From Planctomycetota bacterium (lineage in GTDB: Bacteria; Planctomycetota; Planctomycetia; Pirellulales; Pirellulaceae), in the NCBI GenBank assembly GCA_026692885.1, contig JAPLNJ010001140.1, forward strand, positions 1 to 9,001: a DNA stretch of 9,001 nucleotides. Reading direction: 5' to 3'. Numbering within the stretch: the first letter of the stretch is position 1; each line of letters opens with the position of its first letter. Shown piece after piece: positions 6,438-9,001 of this stretch. The notes beneath the pieces were generated by a model. The model ran no database searches, was not told the DNA's origin, and saw only the letters and a program-made list of their open reading frames with translations. The position numbers and the translations under genes are program-made.

Positions 6438-9001
6438 TCACAAGTTGCGCCCGGTATTCGCGACACCCCCAGAACAAACGGGGAAGTACAGGCCAACAGG
6501 TGCTCGGTCCAAGACGACTGCGGGGTCTCGGCGCCGGTTTCCGGCAACTCGGGCTCGGGGAAAATGATCAGGTCGTAGTGGCCTTCTTCGGCCAATTGCA
6601 CGATCCCCGGTCCCAACTCGCCAGGAACCGTCAGCAACTCGATGTCACGCCGCAACTGCTGAGCGAGTTCCTGCGCCTGGGAGATCATATCGGGATGCGG
6701 GGCAGGCGCGGAACCGTTGGACGCCGCGCCGCTGACATCGAGTGCCGGCAGGTGGGTCCGGAGATCGACCACGCTCAGCGCCACCTGGGGATCGAGCATG
6801 GTCAGGACCGCCTGGAACAGGTCCTGGCCGTCTTGACCGCCGTCGTGCAGCAACAACACCCGGTCGACGCCTACGCCGGCCGCTCGTAGTTCGGCGATCG
6901 TGCGCGCCTGACGCTCGCTGATCTTGGGGATCCGATTGCCGCCAGCAAGATCAAAGGACAAATCTCGGTTGCGGCTGACGACGCGCACGGTCAACGGGGC
7001 CGGCGTCCCGGAGTGAAGACTGATCCAGTACAACGTCACCATGTCCAGTTGTTCTTCGGCCGTGTACTTGTTCGACGCCCCGATCACGACCTCCTGAGCC
7101 TGCAGGTCGGCTGCCGTCCGCAACACGGCATGCAGCGGGTTGTTGGTGGGCACGATCAGGGGCTTGACCTGCTTGCCAGCCAACTCCGCCCGTTGCACCA
7201 CGCCGGTCATCAATTGCTGGTCGTAGTCGCTCATTTCATGGCCGGGATCCAAGCCCTCATCGCCGTGGGTCAGCTTGGCCGTCATCACGATCAGCGTGGT
7301 GGTTTCCGGGTCCGTCTCCGCCAACGCCCGCTCCAACATGAACATGCTCTGCGGCGAGCGGACCGCGACCAGCTTACGGTAGGGCTTGTCCATGCCCAAG
7401 CTCTCCGGCGAAAGCTGCGGGGCCGAGTATCGATTGAATTGCTCCAGGTGTTTGTGGACCTGGCCGCGCCGCTTGCAACGGTTCAGATAATCGGTGACCA
7501 GGAACAGGCCCATCAACGCGGTCGTGAAACCCAGTCCCCACTTGGTCGCCACGTCCTTCGTCACCAGGTTGGCCAGCGCCGAGATGAAGAGGACCAGGAA
7601 GACCAATCCGAGACCCAGGGGCAGCTCCACCGGTCCCAGGCGAAGGTTCAGCGGCACTTTGAATTCGCGCGGCGTCCGATCCTTGAACCGCAACACGAGC
7701 ATCGACAAGCTCATGAACACGAAGCTCCACACGAGCCCAAAGGCATACGCCTCGCCCAGCACTAGCACGTCGCCGCGGCTGACCAGGATGATGAACAACT
7801 GTAGCCCGAGGATCAAATACAAAATGCGATGGGTGGTGCCGTAGCGGGGGTGCGGCTTGCGGAGCCAATCCGGCACCACACCGTCCTCGGCCACGCGGTT
7901 GAGCACTCCGTTGGAACCGATAATCGCGGTGTTCACCGCGCCCGCCAGAATCAGGAAACCGACGACCACCACCCCGGCATTCAGCAGCAACCGAATCCAA
8001 ACAGGGCCGCACACATTCATCGCCAGCCCGCCGATCAGGTTGTCGCTGTAGTGCAGCATGCGGACGTCTTCCGGGATCAGCAGTACCGCCAGGAAACTGA
8101 CTCCCGCCGTGAGCACCAAACTGTAACTGAACACAATGAAGGCCGCCTTGCGGAAGTTCGGCAGCTTGGGCGATTCGACCTCGCGGTACACTTGGGCCAG
8201 CGTCTCCAAGCCACTCATGCCCAGAATCGAATGTCCGAAGGCAATCGCCAGTCCGATCAGACCCACCAGCCCGAACACGCCACCGGCGGTGGGATGGGTC
8301 AGCGAGTCACCCAGTTGCGTGCCGGTCAGGAAGCCGAGCGGGCTTTCCAAATGGCCTGTGGCGTAATTCGTTTTCGGGGCCAGATTCGGATGCCAGGTGA
8401 GTTCGTTTCGCGGGCCTTCCAACGCCAGCGTCAACACGCCCCAGCCCAGAATCACCACGGCCATCACCGTAGTCGCAGCGATGATCTTCAACGCCTTGCC
8501 GCTCGATTCGTGGATCCCCAGCACGTTCTGCCGGAAGAAATAGATCGTGATGCAGCCCGCGATCAAGACGGAACCAAAGCCCTTGAACGACTGTTTGGTG
8601 GCCGTATCCAATTGCAGTCCGCTCACATTTTGGACCACTTCCAGCAGCAGGCCGACAATGTACTGACCCGCCGAAACACCGCTGATCGGGCCCGTCAGCA
8701 TGTAGTCGAACAGCAACGCGGAGACGGCGCCTTTGGCCGCCAAGCCGCCCAAGGCCTCACGCACCACGCGGTACACGCCCCCACGGACGAACATCGAACA
8801 GCTTTCGATGTACACGGAGCGGACCGCATAACTGAAGAGCATCACGCCCAGGATAAACCAGGGGGCCGCCGGGCCGATCGATTGCTCCACAATGCCGCCG
8901 ATATAGAAGGCCGTGCTGCCCAGATCACACAGCACGATGGCCGCGGTCCGCCAGGCGGAGATGAAAGTGAACATCACGCTGCTGACGACGATCACCCCGG
9001 C
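6293..9001 (-). CDS. APC-superfamily permease fused to universal-stress-type domains (5' end outside window)
   Basis: The reading frame is open through the right edge, and the first visible candidate start, a GTG at 8995, is probably internal, so at least 900 residues are visible and the N-terminus is missing. Residues here count from that GTG. Residues 1-515 contain about 12 hydrophobic segments and the APC-type block GMSGLETLAQVYREVE (259-274), marking an inner-membrane amino-acid or polyamine permease. A cytoplasmic tail follows: a first universal-stress-protein-like domain from YRKLVAVRS (about 539) through EVVIGASNK, and a second from RVLLLHDGG to DLIIFPEPE, ending near SPFVLGVSR. Such tails are known on some APC and CPA transporters and may bind nucleotides to gate transport. 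From about residue 852 the sequence is low-complexity and Pro/Arg/Gly-rich (IPLPPPPPRRWRLRRR) and comes from the palindromic repeat, which also supplies the TAG stop at 6293-6295. The native terminus was therefore probably replaced. The transported substrate cannot be named. Confidence 0.88.
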   Translation of the reverse strand, partial: AGVIVVSSVMFTFISAWRTAAIVLCDLGSTAFYIGGIVEQSIGPAAPWFILGVMLFSYAVRSVYIESCSMFVRGGVYRVVREALGGLAAKGAVSALLFDYMLTGPISGVSAGQYIVGLLLEVVQNVSGLQLDTATKQSFKGFGSVLIAGCITIYFFRQNVLGIHESSGKALKIIAATTVMAVVILGWGVLTLALEGPRNELTWHPNLAPKTNYATGHLESPLGFLTGTQLGDSLTHPTAGGVFGLVGLIGLAIAFGHSILGMSGLETLAQVYREVESPKLPNFRKAAFIVFSYSLVLTAGVSFLAVLLIPEDVRMLHYSDNLIGGLAMNVCGPVWIRLLLNAGVVVVGFLILAGAVNTAIIGSNGVLNRVAEDGVVPDWLRKPHPRYGTTHRILYLILGLQLFIILVSRGDVLVLGEAYAFGLVWSFVFMSLSMLVLRFKDRTPREFKVPLNLRLGPVELPLGLGLVFLVLFISALANLVTKDVATKWGLGFTTALMGLFLVTDYLNRCKRRGQVHKHLEQFNRYSAPQLSPESLGMDKPYRKLVAVRSPQSMFMLERALAETDPETTTLIVMTAKLTHGDEGLDPGHEMSDYDQQLMTGVVQRAELAGKQVKPLIVPTNNPLHAVLRTAADLQAQEVVIGASNKYTAEEQLDMVTLYWISLHSGTPAPLTVRVVSRNRDLSFDLAGGNRIPKISERQARTIAELRAAGVGVDRVLLLHDGGQDGQDLFQAVLTMLDPQVALSVVDLRTHLPALDVSGAASNGSAPAPHPDMISQAQELAQQLRRDIELLTVPGELGPGIVQLAEEGHYDLIIFPEPELPETGAETPQSSWTEHLLACTSPFVLGVSRIPGATCECPRLARGIFPFLATHTRIPLPPPPPRRWRLRRRGRGGGGRDALGRLV
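6321..6373. repeat. GC-rich central hairpin of the palindromic element
   Basis: CCTCCCCCGCCTCGCC (6321-6336) pairs exactly with 6358-6373. Inside it a second stem, GGCGGC (6340-6345) with GCCGCC (6349-6354), closes on a GAA loop. The combined stem is very stable and lies just past the point where the recognisable permease sequence ends, so it could also block or end transcripts from both sides, between the convergent Uma2 remnant and the permease. Confidence 0.85.

Noticed and set aside
6218..6889. A 223-codon plus-strand frame across the repeat element and the permease 3' end
   Set aside because: No recognisable domain; it is antisense to the stress-type domain, which is clearly conserved on the other strand.
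7013..7765. A 250-codon His/Gln-rich plus-strand frame opposite the permease
   Set aside because: The composition is typical of the antisense of a membrane protein in GC-rich DNA, and no start signal or domain is seen.

Overview
This 9 kb high-GC window most resembles an accessory or metabolic stretch of a Planctomycetota chromosome, probably Pirellulales-like. That placement is an inference. It rests on Tat-exported Gfo/Idh/MocA-fold oxidoreductases, a secreted GHL10-type glycosidase-like protein, an Uma2-family gene and abundant GC-rich palindromic repeats; no rRNA or other taxonomic marker is present.

Layout. Positions 1-226 hold part of a dispersed hairpin repeat and a possible terminator. 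From 1832 down to 227 on the minus strand runs a two-gene unit. Its first gene is a broken Gfo/Idh/MocA gene that keeps only its two ends, joined out of frame. Its second is an intact Tat-signal Gfo/Idh/MocA paralogue that lacks the usual catalytic EKP lysine. A 226-bp divergent intergenic region carrying a 13-bp tandem duplication separates this unit from a plus-strand pair: a large GHL10/DUF187-type glycoside-hydrolase-like protein (2059-4482) and, 16 bp later, a short-chain dehydrogenase (4499-5296).

The gene-free stretch 5297-5657 is dominated by a nested 252-bp inverted repeat. Its core is a perfect 32-bp inverted repeat around a 32-bp loop. An Uma2-family gene follows (5658-6175) and is frameshifted by a small internal deletion. 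A second large palindromic repeat (6253-6437) overlaps the 3' end of a minus-strand APC-superfamily permease fused to universal-stress-type domains. The repeat encodes the last 49 or so residues and the stop codon of that permease, whose start lies beyond the right edge.

How the genes may work together. The GHL10-like protein and the exported oxidoreductases are plausible partners in carbohydrate breakdown outside the cytoplasm, expressed from a shared divergent region. The SDR is probably co-transcribed with the glycosidase-like gene. The permease and the Uma2 remnant look unrelated to that group. I found no defence island, CRISPR array, RNA gene or convincing new multi-gene system. The notable material is the repeat structures, the two decayed genes, the missing EKP lysine and the domain fusions.
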